From Bretschneidera sinensis (taxonomy: Eukaryota; Streptophyta; Magnoliopsida; Brassicales; Akaniaceae): a DNA stretch of 64,000 nucleotides. The translations under genes and the position numbers were made by a program. The stretch covers positions 25,195,727-25,259,726 of the forward strand of contig CM043703.1 in NCBI GenBank assembly GCA_023935145.1, written 5' to 3'. A model generated the notes under the pieces. That model was not told the origin of the DNA and searched no databases. It saw only the letters and a program-made list of their open reading frames with translations. Shown here piece after piece: positions 62,990-64,000 of the stretch. Position 1 is the first letter of the stretch, and each line of letters begins with the position of its first letter.

Positions 62990-64000
62990 TGATGAGTACT
63001 TGAAAATACACTAATACTTAGTGATTTATCGGTTATATTTGTGGAAAATTTGAAGAAGAACGCGTGTCACAGCATGGGTTTTGCATGTTGTGGCCGTCTA
63101 TTCCTTGGAGTTTAGCTGGGGATGTCTACTGACACGGGCCACGACATACGTTTTTGGGCCGCAGCCTGCATAGATGGAGAGGGCAATAAAAAAACTCTAA
63201 TGAATATTGAGTTTACCTATATAAGGCCGACTGCCCTTGCTTTGTAAGAACAAATTTTTCCTAGATATAAAAAATAAAAAATAAAAAAGAGAAGAGAAAA
63301 TTGGGAGAACGTAGCTGCCATTGGTGATCAAGGAGATTCATCTGCATAGAAGACTTTTCAAGATTACTGTTGTTCGCTTTCATTCTTCCCATCTTTCATG
63401 TCTTTGAATATTTATTTTGTTTTTAATTTTAGGATTATGTCTAGCTAATTTTATTTTTGTGTAAGGGTGATTTCAAAGCCCTAGACATGATTTTGTGATT
63501 GAATATTCATAGATTATTATCCATATTTCTAATAAAATTGTTTATGTTCTTATATAAAAATTGTTTATGATTATTATTTTATTTTATTCGAGGTGGCCAA
63601 CCAAATGAAATAGGGAACTTATCTATTGCTAGGTTAGGAATCTTGATTCGTAATTGTCTTGAATTTCTAATTAATGGCAGCAATTAGTAATCACTGATGA
63701 TGGGATATTTTCATGTGATTATTATATGGAACATAACTCAAGATAAATGAACCACGCTTATGCGTTTGTTTCTTGGATCAACCTATCTTTCTTAACCTAA
63801 TACTTCTAATAAATTAAATTTAGAGACCTTATTCTAGCTTATTTAATAGATAGAGATTAAGTAAAGAGCTTATTTTACTTAACGACAAACTAAGGAAAGA
63901 TTAGGGTAATAGAGCTTATTATTATTTACGGTTGGTAATTTTATTGGGAATTTGGGGATAACTCTGATATCGATTCATCATTTCATATTTAGTAGTGGAG
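62990..64000 (+). repeat. LTR of an Athila-like element, start only
   Basis: Begins TGATGAGTACTTGAAAATAC, similar in form to the minus-strand start of the Z LTR (TGATGAGAGTCATAAAATGC). U3 has GC-rich CATGTTGTGGCC and GGGCCGCAGCC motifs (63090-63170), and a TATA box CTATATAAGG lies near 63217. It runs past the window, so I cannot say if it is solo or part of an element. Confidence 0.65.

Noticed and set aside
1..64000. tRNA, rRNA or other structured RNA genes
   Set aside because: Only tRNA-complementary primer sites were seen; no cloverleaf with A and B boxes was recognised by eye. A tRNA scan would settle it.

Overview
This window looks like repeat-rich, probably heterochromatic, nuclear DNA of a seed plant, most likely a dicot. 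I see no host gene I would defend, no RNA gene and no prokaryotic feature. Almost every stretch belongs to LTR retrotransposons: Ty1/copia elements with Tnt1/Tork-like polyproteins, Ty3/gypsy Athila-like elements, a Tekay-like chromovirus and a Tat-like element. There are also solo LTRs and a TAA-flanked MITE family. Names are by protein and LTR resemblance only; no search was run.

For reference I use letters. F is a Tat-like element on the + strand. Its integrase tail is at 41400-42238, an antisense extra ORF at 42233-42772, a 49-bp tandem-repeat 3' UTR at 48637-50435 and its 3' LTR at 50587. E is a Tekay-like chromovirus (+) that sits in F: protease 29169-29553, RT to chromodomain 36669-39587, 3' LTR 39600-41375. 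Copia 2 (29554-36663, TSD GAAAT) interrupts E and itself carries a solo LTR (31056-32442, TSD GATGG). C, an Athila-like element on the - strand (23292-29168), abuts the E protease. It is interrupted by a + strand solo LTR (23556-24875) and by B (-; 3633-4584 plus 19556-23291). B is interrupted by Z (-; 1-3632, cut by the window edge) and by Copia 1 (4585-19550, TSD GGATC). Copia 1 is interrupted by A (-; 7711-16411, TSD CTCCC). The nest is therefore F > E > C > B > Copia 1 > A. D (+; 42949-48146) is a further Athila-like insertion in F.

A, B, C and D form one family. Each has a tRNA-type PBS (TGGCGCCGTT...), a leader with two or three palindromes of the TGCGCTCGAGCGCA type, gag with a CCHC knuckle, and then either an aspartic protease or a deletion. 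None shows RT, RNase H or integrase. A keeps a 379-codon sense ORF downstream of the protease. They look like non-autonomous, pol-less elements. The same palindromes also cluster in their U3 promoters and 3' regions; this is the most unusual signal here.

The right third (51004-64000) is an AT-rich array. A roughly 2-kb non-coding block R, with a MITE inside it, precedes an F-type LTR three times with the same junction, which points to segmental duplication. Chromovirus LTR pieces and two F-type gag pseudogenes lie between. A different LTR starts at 62990 and runs out of the window.

Nearly all coding remnants carry stops, and those I checked are mostly C-to-T (or G-to-A) changes, as expected from methylated, silenced DNA.
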